From positions 1-55,868 of IMG/VR virus record IMGVR_UViG_3300009081_000016: a DNA stretch of 55,868 bases; one strand, 5' to 3'. The first letter of the stretch is position 1; every line of letters starts with the position of its first letter. A model generated the notes under the pieces. That model searched no databases. It worked only from the letters and a program-made list of their open reading frames with translations, and was not told the origin of the DNA. Of the stretch, positions 15,510 through 22,108 are shown piece after piece. This DNA comes from a virus. The translations under genes were made by a program, and so were the position numbers.

Positions 15510-15620
15510 GGGTCATTCGCGGTGGCTCGCCGCGACCTTAGGAGGACTTGACCCTTTAAATTAGGGGAAGGCAGAACGTCAATCTATCCCAGATAAGTGG
15601 CGCCATTCCCTATCCGGTAT
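15459..15620 (-). ncRNA. Candidate small RNA with an exposed anti-Shine-Dalgarno loop
   Basis: Minus-strand RNA between the tRNA-like gene and the terminator. Helix P1 pairs GGGTCA (15549-15554) with TGACCC (15510-15515). Inside it, P2 pairs TCGCGG (15530-15535) with CCGCGA (15517-15522). Between P1 and P2 the 5' strand holds an unpaired AAGTCCTCCTAAGG (15536-15549). That 14-mer is the exact reverse complement of the ribosome site of the 19857-20276 gene and matches 9-11 bases of the sites at 16711, 17970, 19359 and 21295. A terminator follows P1 at once. A possible promoter (TTGACG, 16 bases, TTTAAA, near 15553-15580) is weak, so the 5' end is uncertain. Confidence 0.5.
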
Positions 15621-15684
15621 TCACTAAAAGCAATTACGCTTTCGGTCAATTATGTTCGGACTTCTACCGAAACCTTCCCCGAGA

Positions 15685-15778
15685 ACGGGAGGCGGGATTC
15701 GAACCCGCACGCACCATGATCAGTACAGAGGGGAAACGAAGAAAACCCTCTCGCGTCTACCATTTCCGCCACTCCCGT
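15685..15778 (-). tRNA. tRNA-Leu-like gene with an oversized anticodon loop
   Basis: Acceptor arms ACGGGAG/CTCCCGT (seven pairs), a D arm reading GTGGCGGAAATGGTAGACGC typical of Leu tRNAs, a four-pair variable arm (GTAC/GTGC) and a normal T arm (GCGGG TTCGAAT CCCGC). The total is 94 bases, about eight more than expected. The anticodon stem AGAGGG/CCCTCT closes a 13-base loop of only T, C and one G, so none of the Leu anticodons (all contain A) can be formed. No CCA is encoded and the discriminator is T. It may be a decayed tRNA, a tRNA-like decoy, or need processing. Confidence 0.65.
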
Positions 15779-15802
15779 TACCTACGCGATGGCCGGAACG
15801 AA

Positions 15803-16711
15803 TTATTCCGGGTCTTCCCAACCCGCCTTCTCGTTGATGGCGGTGATGATGCGGAGACGATTCACCTGACGGGTCTTGGACTCTTTCCATGTCACGCCCA
15901 TCTTCTTGGCGAACTTCTCGAGAGCCTCGTCGTCGGCGAGCTCGTCCTTCAGCATCTTCTTGAACTTCGCCTGGGTGATTTCCTCGTCATCGTCTCCGGA
16001 CTTTTTCTTCGGGGGTTTCTCCTCCGTACCGCCGTTCTCTTCACCCTTGGTTCGGTTCCGGATGTCCTTCTCGTCTACGTCCTTCAGGGCGACGGCGTCT
16101 TCCTCCTCTTCCCCCGCGATCAGAACGTGGAGTTTCTTCTTGATCTTGACGATCTTGGCTTTCACCCAGTTGTCGTCTTCATCCCGCACCCAGACCTTGT
16201 CGTCTTCCTCGAGATCATCGAGGTCGTCGATCTTCGTGCCCGGAGCGGCGGACTTCTTTTCCTTGGGGGGTTTGTCTTCCCCTTCATCCGCGTTCTTGCC
16301 CTTCTTGGGCTTGGCTTCCACGCCGACCGTAAGGGTCTCGGAGTCTTCATCCCAACCGAGAGCGCACGTACCGTTGTCCGCCAGCTGTTCTGAGATCTCT
16401 CCGATGGCCAACGCAACGGCGGCTACGAGGGCGGAGTCGAGTTCTTTTTTCTTTGTCATGGATTTGGTTTCCTGCGTAATGGTTTGCTTTTGGGGCTGAA
16501 CGAGAAAGATTGGAGAGTTTTTCTTGAGACCGCTCCCAACTTCAACTCCCTCGGATTCAATGTACTTCAAAAGTTGGGGGGAGAAGCCACGGGTGCTTCC
16601 ATAGTTACCCAGTGTGTAGTTGATCACCTGTTTGCGTGCCCGATCATCGGGACACAGTTCATCGAGTTCACTCAGGTTCAACTCGTCCATAAGTTTGCTT
16701 AGGTCATACAC
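15803..16711 (-). CDS. Acidic/basic charged protein, probable dual-start gene
   Basis: 302 residues from a GTG at 16711 with a strong AGGAGG five bases before. Residues 1-84 are an ordinary helical segment. From Met85 (ATG at 16459, with AGGA upstream) the style changes: codons shift to AAG, GAG and GAC and the protein becomes Lys/Asp/Glu-rich. It has a small SH3/Tudor-like strand set (DDKVWVRDEDDNWVKAKIVK) and a helical end (FKKMLKDELADDEALEKFAKK) resembling a SAP-like fold. A 218-residue product from 16459 is therefore likely beside the long form. The codon bias suggests high expression. Function unknown; nucleoid- or DNA-binding is possible. Confidence 0.65.
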   Translation of the reverse strand: MYDLSKLMDELNLSELDELCPDDRARKQVINYTLGNYGSTRGFSPQLLKYIESEGVEVGSGLKKNSPIFLVQPQKQTITQETKSMTKKKELDSALVAAVALAIGEISEQLADNGTCALGWDEDSETLTVGVEAKPKKGKNADEGEDKPPKEKKSAAPGTKIDDLDDLEEDDKVWVRDEDDNWVKAKIVKIKKKLHVLIAGEEEEDAVALKDVDEKDIRNRTKGEENGGTEEKPPKKKSGDDDEEITQAKFKKMLKDELADDEALEKFAKKMGVTWKESKTRQVNRLRIITAINEKAGWEDPE

Positions 16712-16720
16712 AAATCCCTC

Positions 16721-17284
16721 CTAAGGTTTAAAGCCTTCTGTCCCTTCATCCAGTGAAACGTTCCTGCCAAACCGTTGTTCATAGTCCTTTCTTAAACGCT
16801 TGAACGCTGCCCGTCTTTCCCGATTACTTTTTCCTACAATAGAAGTAAGAATAGACCAACGGAATCCCCCTATCCGGATCTCCATCAACAACTGCCGTCG
16901 TTCCGGATTTACAACCCCCCGCATAAAACGAGCAGCAACTAAGTTATCGGTGTCGAATGCAACTTCAAAAAGACGGTCAAGCAATTCGTCCTTATCGATG
17001 CCCACCAGTAGGTCGTCTTCAAAATCAGAAACAACCAAATCAATATCATCTTCTATAGACTGAAATCTATTACGCGTACGTAACGATCTTCGGTAATCCC
17101 TACAAGAATTTAGTATGATTTTACCCGCCATACGAAAGAAGTCATTCCCGTATTTCGTATAGGCATGCCATGAAGATATAAGAATGATCTGATAAAGTTC
17201 GGCCCAATCACTTCGAGCGTATGCTCGAGCGGCAGCCCGTAATCGGTGATCGTTCTCTGATAACCAAGTATCCCAACGCTTCAT
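16721..17284 (-). CDS. Sigma-70 family-like protein
   Basis: 187 residues. RSDWAELYQIILISSWHAYTKYG followed by FFRMAGKIILNSCRDYRRSLRTR (about 25-72) matches the region-2 pattern of extracytoplasmic-type sigma factors, including an aromatic/basic -10 reading helix. A C-terminal helix-turn-helix-like part (ILTSIVGKSNRERRAAFKRLRKD, about 145-170) sits where region 4 would be. It is coupled to the upstream gene by ATGA. It probably directs host RNA polymerase to phage promoters (inference). A second, diverged sigma-like gene is at 2529-3227. Confidence 0.7.
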   Translation of the reverse strand: MKRWDTWLSENDHRLRAAARAYARSDWAELYQIILISSWHAYTKYGNDFFRMAGKIILNSCRDYRRSLRTRNRFQSIEDDIDLVVSDFEDDLLVGIDKDELLDRLFEVAFDTDNLVAARFMRGVVNPERRQLLMEIRIGGFRWSILTSIVGKSNRERRAAFKRLRKDYEQRFGRNVSLDEGTEGFKP

Positions 17285-17970
17285 TTTCCCCCCCCAAACC
17301 TTTTTCGTCTAATCGTAAGAATCTTTTCGGGAGAGGACTTCTTTGTAGAACGCGCCACTCTATTCCCCCGATCAAAGAATTTGGAGTAGAGGCGTTCAAG
17401 ACGTAGCGTATTATCATCGTCCGGAACTACGATTTCTTCCCCTCGCTTAATCGCGCTCCAAAAGGCTTTGGCTTCCTTCCTTTCCTCACTTCGCTTTGCT
17501 CGGCGCTCCTGCCGATCCAAACGTTCCTTCTTGATACGGGCGCAGGTTTCCCAAGCTGCGTCCACTTCGTCCATTGACAGGGTAGGAGCCACGGCGGGAC
17601 AGCGCTGAGCTATGTATTTGGGCTTAGTAATTCCGAACCATTCGGCAGACAGCAGACCTCTCTGATGCTTTAATTCAAGGAAGCCTATAAAGCGGCCATC
17701 CTCCAAAACTTGGTCACTGGAAACAGTCAGCAACTTTTCCGCGTGACCCACCCGTTCGAAGGTGCATATCCATCGGGGAACAGAGGGGTCCTCATCACCC
17801 ACCAAACGTTCCGTAAGTAACCATTTTGTGTGGTGCAACCCAATCGCAACCTTCTCCCACTCCGGACAACGATCCGGTTCAGCCAACTCCAGCGTAACGA
17901 CATCCCCTCGCCTGAGCCAGAGTATTTGTGCTCGAACGAGGAATAGCCCTTTCCTCTCGTACCAATTCAT
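17281..17970 (-). CDS. Hypothetical protein upstream of the sigma-like gene
   Basis: 229 residues. The ATG at 17970 has a strong site (CTTAGGAGG five bases before) and follows a long hairpin at 17996-18055. The N-terminal part is beta-rich (LFLVRAQILWLRRGDVVTLEL). The centre carries a basic helix (KKERLDRQERRAKRSEERKEA), and the C terminus is basic. It is coupled to the sigma-like gene, so it might be its partner or antagonist, but no anti-sigma motif is visible. Confidence 0.65.
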   Translation of the reverse strand: MNWYERKGLFLVRAQILWLRRGDVVTLELAEPDRCPEWEKVAIGLHHTKWLLTERLVGDEDPSVPRWICTFERVGHAEKLLTVSSDQVLEDGRFIGFLELKHQRGLLSAEWFGITKPKYIAQRCPAVAPTLSMDEVDAAWETCARIKKERLDRQERRAKRSEERKEAKAFWSAIKRGEEIVVPDDDNTLRLERLYSKFFDRGNRVARSTKKSSPEKILTIRRKRFGGGK

Positions 17971-17995
17971 AATGTCCTCCTAAGAAATAAACAGA

Positions 17996-18055
17996 ACTCC
18001 CCCCGTGGGTGGGGTTCCATTAGTCGGACTGGGGAAAATCCGATTCGGGGGGAGT
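17996..18055 (-). terminator. Hairpin with T-rich end, likely terminator/attenuator
   Basis: Arms ACTCCCCCC (18047-18055) and GGGGGGAGT (17996-18004) form nine pairs, with an inner CGGA/TCCG helix in the loop. On the minus strand it is followed by TCTGTTTATTTC and then the ribosome site of the 17970 gene. The TTCTGT after the stem is shared with the hairpins at 19428 and 21368. Confidence 0.6.
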
Positions 18056-18083
18056 CTGTAATTGCAAGAGCCAATTTTGGGGT

Positions 18084-18659
18084 TTACCCTTCGAGGAGTT
18101 TCTCCAACAGGGAGATGATGCGACTCTGCTGCTTCTCGAGATTTTGAGTCGTCTCATATATCCGACGAACCGCTTCGTTCTTGCCCACACGTCCGGTCTT
18201 TTCTTCCTTGTTTTTCCCATAACCGAAGTGCTTCTTGAGGGCACCCAGCAGGAACATATGTTCTACCGACTCATTTCCGGTGGACTTTGGGCAGGGTATG
18301 GAGTTCTTCTCGCAGAGTTTACGCATCGCGGCGTTGCTCATAGCCTTTAGAGACTTTAGAGAAGGACGATCCCCTTCTTCCTGTTCTTCAACATCAGGAC
18401 GTTCCTTTTCAACAACCGCAGCCTTCTTTTTCTTCTTGTCTTTCTTGTCGGGAAGATGCATGTTCGTTTCTCCTTTCAAATTCCGTATGGTTCGTATTTC
18501 TTTTAGAAGCGGATTGTAACGTTCGGGCTGATGGTAGTCTTCGGCCCACCTCTCCCGTAGGTTGGGGGCAATGGCGGATTTCTGCAACGCTTTAACCTGC
18601 AGTGCTTCCTCCACCCGACGTGCCGCACGGTTCATCCGAGATTCGATCAATATCTTCAT
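18084..18659 (-). CDS. Lys-rich protein, probable dual-start gene
   Basis: 191 residues from the ATG at 18659, which overlaps the upstream stop (ATGA). An in-frame ATG at 18461 has a stronger ribosome site (AAAGGAG, eight bases), and the region after it uses the same optimised codons as the coat gene. A 125-residue product is therefore likely too. The long form adds a helical, basic N terminus (ESRMNRAARRVEEALQVKAL). The short form begins with a Lys run and contains SLKSLKAMSNAAMRKLCEKN, a SAP-like helix pair, ending in a coiled coil (NLEKQQSRIISLLEKLL). Function unknown. Confidence 0.6.
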   Translation of the reverse strand: MKILIESRMNRAARRVEEALQVKALQKSAIAPNLRERWAEDYHQPERYNPLLKEIRTIRNLKGETNMHLPDKKDKKKKKAAVVEKERPDVEEQEEGDRPSLKSLKAMSNAAMRKLCEKNSIPCPKSTGNESVEHMFLLGALKKHFGYGKNKEEKTGRVGKNEAVRRIYETTQNLEKQQSRIISLLEKLLEG

Positions 18660-18946
18660 GAGACTCTTGTAAGATCTCCCTGTGAGGAGACATTCCAAAC
18701 GGGATCGGCGCTGTTGGACGCCAAAAAGTTGTAGCCCGATTCCATTGTCCGAAGGATACTAACCATTTCGGGACGTGCCTTGCTTAAGGAACTCCTTTCA
18801 TACCACAACGTAGAACACCCGAAGTATTCCACCTCTTCGGAGGGGGGAACTCCCAAAATCTTTTGGGCTATCCATGAGTGAAAGAGGCGCAGGGTAATGT
18901 TGAAGAATCCTCGGTGGCTTGTTATGGCAACCAATTCGTAAGTCAT
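18656..18946 (-). CDS. Hypothetical protein
   Basis: 96 residues, starting MTYELVAITSHRGFFNITLR. It is accepted because both ends are coupled: its ATG overlaps the upstream stop and its TGA overlaps the downstream ATG (ATGA at each side). The first half is a strand-helix unit (LFHSWIAQKILG). No family recognised. Confidence 0.55.
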   Translation of the reverse strand: MTYELVAITSHRGFFNITLRLFHSWIAQKILGVPPSEEVEYFGCSTLWYERSSLSKARPEMVSILRTMESGYNFLASNSADPVWNVSSQGDLTRVS

Positions 18947-19359
18947 AGAGACGTCCCTTCCTTCGTCGGCGAAGAAAACTTTGAATCGCCGTCACAAATG
19001 TCGAGTAGAACACGCAGTTGCAAATTGGGGCGGTCACTCTCATATACCACAATCGGAACCTCAGACCAGTGGACATCGTCGGCGTCCCAATACCGCCGAG
19101 TGGTTCCCTCAACTTCCTGGAGGTATAGGGTATGGGTGTAGCGGGACATTGATATACCGCTTACCCGGAAACCCGCCTCCGTAGCCTTCTTATATAGGTA
19201 CTCAATCTGTCGGCATACGGTATGGTCTTCGTACGACTTCTCGTTTAACCTCCCGGCCAAGATAATCGCGTCCGGATCAGATCGGCAAGTGTACTCCTCC
19301 AAATCTCCAGGGATGCTGTACACGTTACGACCTCGGGCCTCGAACTTTTGATTGGACAT
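18943..19359 (-). CDS. Hypothetical protein with structured leader
   Basis: 138 residues, starting MSNQKFEARGRNVYS. TTTAGGAGG precedes the ATG. The leader carries the pseudoknot element at 19385-19421 and hairpin 19428-19454, shared with the 21295 gene. The protein is a mix of strands and helices (DAIILAGRLNEKSYEDHTVC, RQIEYLYKKATEAGF); no motif recognised. First gene of its sub-operon. Confidence 0.65.
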   Translation of the reverse strand: MSNQKFEARGRNVYSIPGDLEEYTCRSDPDAIILAGRLNEKSYEDHTVCRQIEYLYKKATEAGFRVSGISMSRYTHTLYLQEVEGTTRRYWDADDVHWSEVPIVVYESDRPNLQLRVLLDICDGDSKFSSPTKEGTSL

Positions 19360-19384
19360 AATAGAATCCTCCTAAAGTGTTCCC

Positions 19385-19421
19385 TGGCTTGCCATCATCG
19401 GTGCCTACGTAGCCAACGTAG
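19385..19421 (-). promoter_or_regulatory. Conserved H-type pseudoknot leader, copy A
   Basis: On the minus strand, stem CTACGT/ACGTAG (19416-19421 with 19405-19410) has the loop TGGCT (19411-19415). The loop can pair fully with AGCCA at 19385-19389, giving an H-type pseudoknot with the linker GCACCGATGATGGCA. The same loop, linker and partner occur in copy B upstream of 21295 with a different, compensating stem. It lies about 12 bases before the TTTAGGAGG ribosome site, so it could control translation or be a ligand-binding RNA. Confidence 0.6.
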
Positions 19422-19427
19422 ACAGAA

Positions 19428-19454
19428 GAAAGAGGTGGTCACGGCACCTCTTTC
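19428..19454 (-). terminator. Rho-independent terminator-like hairpin
   Basis: Ten perfect pairs (19428-19437 with 19445-19454) and a seven-base loop, followed on the minus strand by TTCTGT. It lies between the stop of the 19485 gene and the leader of the 19359 gene, so it probably ends the upstream unit. Confidence 0.7.
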
Positions 19455-19484
19455 GTTTCGGCATAGGGGAGGAAGAGAAAAGGA

Positions 19485-19799
19485 TCAGTCGGCGTTTGCC
19501 TTCAGTTCCTTGCGGTATTCCCGCACCTCGCGGACGGTGTCGGAAAGATAGGCAATCACGACCTTCGCGGACTGGTGCATCCGGCACTCGTTGCGCTTCG
19601 CATGAAACTTGATGGCCTTCTTCCAGTCGCCGGAATCAACCAAGCCGATTTCCGCCTTGTCCAGCGGATAGCGGTCTACCAGCTTGACGCGTTCGACGTT
19701 CTTTTCGGCTTTGGCTTTCTTCTTGGCTTTCTTCTTGCCGCCGTTGGAGGTTTCGTCTTCTTCGTGACGATGCTTTTTCGCTACTTTGATTTTCGCCAT
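19485..19799 (-). CDS. Small basic protein, codon-optimised
   Basis: 104 residues from the ATG at 19799 (GGGAG eight bases before). The N-terminal 40 residues are Lys-rich (GGKKKAKKKAKAEK) and probably bind nucleic acid. The rest is a compact folded part (DWKKAIKFHAKRNECRMHQ, KVVIAYLSDTVREVREYRKEL). Codon choice (AAG, GAC, GTC) matches the coat and tail-tube genes, so a high level of product is expected. It is followed by a terminator. Function unknown; an abundant DNA-binding or host-takeover protein is plausible. Confidence 0.65.
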   Translation of the reverse strand: MAKIKVAKKHRHEEDETSNGGKKKAKKKAKAEKNVERVKLVDRYPLDKAEIGLVDSGDWKKAIKFHAKRNECRMHQSAKVVIAYLSDTVREVREYRKELKANAD

Positions 19800-19856
19800 G
19801 ATCGGATCTCCCATGATTTGGGTTTGTGGTTTTCCGTAATAACGGAGGGTATTGTT

Positions 19857-20276
19857 TTAGGCGTGCAACAGACCACCGCCAGTAGCGGCAGTATCAGACA
19901 TAACTTCAGGTATCTTGATCGCGACCTCCTTCGGAGAGGCCTGAACCTTCCAAGTGAGCAGACCCCAAACGGAGAGTTCGCTGCCTTCTGTCTCGGACGT
20001 TACCTGAATTCCGTAGGCTTCGGCCACCGTGGCCGCAGGATCAAAACCTGTGTATTCGTGCTCGATTGCCTTGCGGATCTTGGTGGAACTGAGCGAAGTA
20101 GGAATGCCTTCGTGGCCCTCGATCGTGGATGTAAAACCGCTTATCAGTTCCTTAAACGTAAGATCGGCATCGAGCGAAACAGAGAATAGCGATTCTCCCG
20201 GTCGGTTGTGGTGGTCGGTAAGATTATCGGCCCCACAAACGTCAATTTGTTTGAATGAACAGCCATAGGTTGGCAT
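19857..20276 (-). CDS. Hypothetical protein
   Basis: 139 residues, starting MPTYGCSFKQIDVCG. The ATG at 20276 has CCTTAGGAGGACTT in front, the exact complement of the anti-Shine-Dalgarno loop in the candidate small RNA near 15540. The protein is beta-rich at the start and end with a helical middle (SSTKIRKAIEHEY). No family recognised. Confidence 0.65.
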   Translation of the reverse strand: MPTYGCSFKQIDVCGADNLTDHHNRPGESLFSVSLDADLTFKELISGFTSTIEGHEGIPTSLSSTKIRKAIEHEYTGFDPAATVAEAYGIQVTSETEGSELSVWGLLTWKVQASPKEVAIKIPEVMSDTAATGGGLLHA

Positions 20277-20300
20277 AAGTCCTCCTAAGGATTGTTAAAC

Positions 20301-20714
20301 CTAAATCACAGTTCGCGGGTGTATCAGGTGATTGTCTTGGATCTGGTGGTGGAGAAACACTGTGTGAGAACCGTCTCCGGTAATAGGGAGGTAGATGTCC
20401 AACGAGTCCATGGAAGCATCCATTTCGTCGGTGTATCGATAGTAGTCCAGATCCCGAAACGACCCTCCCCACTCGAGCATAAGTTCGGAAGTGTTTTGCG
20501 AGTGCAGATAGACACGAACCAATTCTCCCAAACAAGTAACGGTCAGCTGGTAGGCGGAATCCCAAACTTGCATAATAAAACCGTTGGGGGAGCGTCCAGT
20601 GAGCGGCAAATTAATCACCCGCAAAGCGGGGGAGAAGGATCCATGAGTGAACGATCGTTTCAGAATCTTCTTGAAATCGTTCACCGTCTTGGGTTTGGGC
20701 AGTACCTTAATCAT
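20301..20714 (-). CDS. Hypothetical protein
   Basis: 137 residues, starting MIKVLPKPKTVNDFKK. ATGA overlap with the preceding gene. Mostly beta-strand (FIMQVWDSAYQLTVTCLGEL, SMDSLDIYLPITGDGSHTVF). No family recognised. Part of the small-gene operon that starts at 21295. Confidence 0.6.
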   Translation of the reverse strand: MIKVLPKPKTVNDFKKILKRSFTHGSFSPALRVINLPLTGRSPNGFIMQVWDSAYQLTVTCLGELVRVYLHSQNTSELMLEWGGSFRDLDYYRYTDEMDASMDSLDIYLPITGDGSHTVFLHHQIQDNHLIHPRTVI

Positions 20715-21295
20715 CGGTAGCTCCTTTCAACAAAGGAAACAAAGCCGAAGAAGAAAACGACGTCCTCCGTCGGTTCCTTATCGTTTGGATCGTCTTTCGC
20801 CAACAGAACCTGCCCAACGTTTGGATCGAGTGCCAACCAATCGGTAATGGCGTGTTCCGCCTCATCCAATTCGATCCCTGCCTCCAGAGCAGAAACCATC
20901 AACGCATCGTTATTGGAGAGAAGCGATTCTACCATCTCTCGTTGCGTGGTATTATTGTTCAGATAGATGAAACTGAATCCAGGGAGTTCTACCGAAGGAA
21001 ACTGCGAGATGGGGCTAATCCCCAGCGTAACGAAGACAACCCTTCGGGGAGGTCTCCCGAAGATAATTGGTTTCGTACCATCGCAGAGGTTGTTTCCGAT
21101 GATCGAAAGGTTGCATAAATAATTGGTAACGGTTTTGAAGGATGGGTCGTTACGGATGACCCGGTCTTCCTCAACGTAGACTATGTTCGGTTCGCTATCT
21201 TGGGGGAGGTCCCCCAAAACATAACCACCAATCTCTGGTCTCCACAAGCAGCCATTCTCGGTCAACCAGTTTTTTACTTGTCGGGAAGTAAGCAT
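20711..21295 (-). CDS. Hypothetical protein, first gene of the early-type operon
   Basis: 194 residues, starting MLTSRQVKNWLTENG. CTTAGGAGG lies eight bases before the ATG, and the pseudoknot leader copy B is just upstream. An N-terminal helix-turn-helix-like opening (SRQVKNWLTENGCLW) is followed by a strand-rich body (RRVVFVTLGISPISQF) and an acidic helical part. Not recognised. Its place after the large intergenic region makes it the likely first gene of this transcript. Confidence 0.65.
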   Translation of the reverse strand: MLTSRQVKNWLTENGCLWRPEIGGYVLGDLPQDSEPNIVYVEEDRVIRNDPSFKTVTNYLCNLSIIGNNLCDGTKPIIFGRPPRRVVFVTLGISPISQFPSVELPGFSFIYLNNNTTQREMVESLLSNNDALMVSALEAGIELDEAEHAITDWLALDPNVGQVLLAKDDPNDKEPTEDVVFFFGFVSFVERSYR

Positions 21296-21326
21296 GACAG
21301 AATCCTCCTAAGGAGTTGAAACCGTG

Positions 21327-21361
21327 GGCTTGTCATCATCGGTGTGTAGGGAGCCACCCTA
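21327..21361 (-). promoter_or_regulatory. Conserved H-type pseudoknot leader, copy B
   Basis: On the minus strand, stem TAGGG/CCCTA (21357-21361 with 21347-21351) has the loop TGGCT (21352-21356). The loop can pair with AGCC at 21327-21330 across the linker CACACCGATGATGACA. The stem differs from copy A at most positions yet stays paired, while the loop and linker are kept. The CTTAGGAGG ribosome site of the 21295 gene follows. Confidence 0.6.
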
Positions 21362-21367
21362 ACACAG

Positions 21368-21399
21368 AACGCCAGGTTGCGGGAACAATACCTGGCGTT
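21368..21399 (-). terminator. Ten-pair hairpin upstream of pseudoknot B
   Basis: Arms 21368-21377 and 21390-21399 pair perfectly (AACGCCAGGT/ACCTGGCGTT) around a 12-base loop. The minus strand continues CTGTG, giving the same stem-then-TTCTGT order as the 17996 and 19428 hairpins. On the plus strand it runs into TTCG. Confidence 0.55.
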
Positions 21400-21413
21400 T
21401 TCGACGTCGAAAA
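21398..21413. promoter_or_regulatory. 16-bp perfect palindrome (operator-like)
   Basis: TTTTCGACGTCGAAAA is fully self-complementary with no spacer. It lies directly beside the 21368-21399 hairpin and upstream of the first gene of the early-type operon, a good place for a dimeric regulator. Confidence 0.5.
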
Positions 21414-22016
21414 GGTAGCGGCCGACATCTCGCTTCCGGTCGTGGGCTGATTACCTGTGAACTCCAGTTTTAAACCAGAACAAACCGTTTTCTGAACAGA
21501 CCTTTCGCGTCCCATTGAATTCGCCCACTCCCTCCGCAAGTTTCTCAACTTGGGGTCGGCTAATGAGGGCATGAGAAAGAGCAAGGCGTGGTTTTCGCGA
21601 TAACCGCGAGAGACGCTACCGGGATTCAGCGGCACAGACGGGGGTCCCTTTCCAAAGGGGGTCAACCGTCGTCATGTCAGAGAACCGTAACCTTTACGCA
21701 TTCAATTTACAAAGAAAAAACCGCTTTCGCAAGAACTTTCTGGGGTTTCTTAGGGCTACTAAGTTAAGCAAAACCGGAAACTTAGGGGTAAAAGCACCTG
21801 AAAAGGAGAGGCGTAACAACCCCCCTTTGGGCCCCTTTTCGGGGGGTATTAAGTTACGCAAAAAAAGAAAGTTAGCCAAAATCGTCCTTTAAAGCCTCTT
21901 CAGGGCGTCCCCAGCTGGGGGGGTATAAAACCCCTAACGGCCGGAATACCCCCCGTAGACGACCCCCCAGGAGGGTAAAACCCCCGATAACGGGGTCTTC
22001 ATGAAGTAAAACGTCT

Positions 22017-22041
22017 GAAAAGGGGGGGTTGCTCACCCCCC
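22017..22041 (-). terminator. Rho-independent terminator of the replication operon
   Basis: Seven pairs (GGGGGGT/ACCCCCC, 22035-22041 with 22023-22029), a five-base loop, then CTTTTC on the minus strand. It is the first canonical terminator after the primase gene. Confidence 0.75.
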
Positions 22042-22082
22042 TATAATATGTATTATCTATTATATAGAGTTATACATATTTA
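22042..22082. other. AT-rich block, possible origin unwinding element or promoter
   Basis: About 40 bases made almost only of A and T (tataatatg...tatatagag...), flanked by the GC-rich terminator on one side and a 13-bp inverted repeat on the other. It is exceptional in a genome near 50% GC. TATAAT occurs on both strands but I see no good -35 partner. An origin is one reading. Confidence 0.4.
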
Positions 22083-22107
22083 AGAATAGCTAACGCTATT
22101 CTTAAAT
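22078..22107. repeat. 13-bp perfect inverted repeat
   Basis: Arms 22078-22090 and 22095-22107 are exact reverse complements around TAAC. It has no T-tract of its own, so it may be an mRNA 3' stabiliser or a protein site rather than a terminator. Confidence 0.7.
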
Positions 22108-22108
22108 A

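Noticed and set aside
15536-15549. Perfect Shine-Dalgarno-like CCTTAGGAGGACTT on the plus strand
   Set aside because: The following TTG opens only a three-codon frame. I interpret it as the complement of an anti-Shine-Dalgarno strand in a minus-strand RNA.
15716-16393. 225-residue hydrophobic-looking plus-strand frame
   Set aside because: It is the complement of the Lys/Asp/Glu-rich gene at 15803-16711, which automatically gives a Leu/Val-rich antisense frame, and it starts within the tRNA-like gene.
21336-21665. 109-residue minus-strand frame in the large intergenic region
   Set aside because: It has no ribosome site, no recognisable protein pattern and runs through hairpins, a palindrome and the pseudoknot leader; a non-coding role is likelier.
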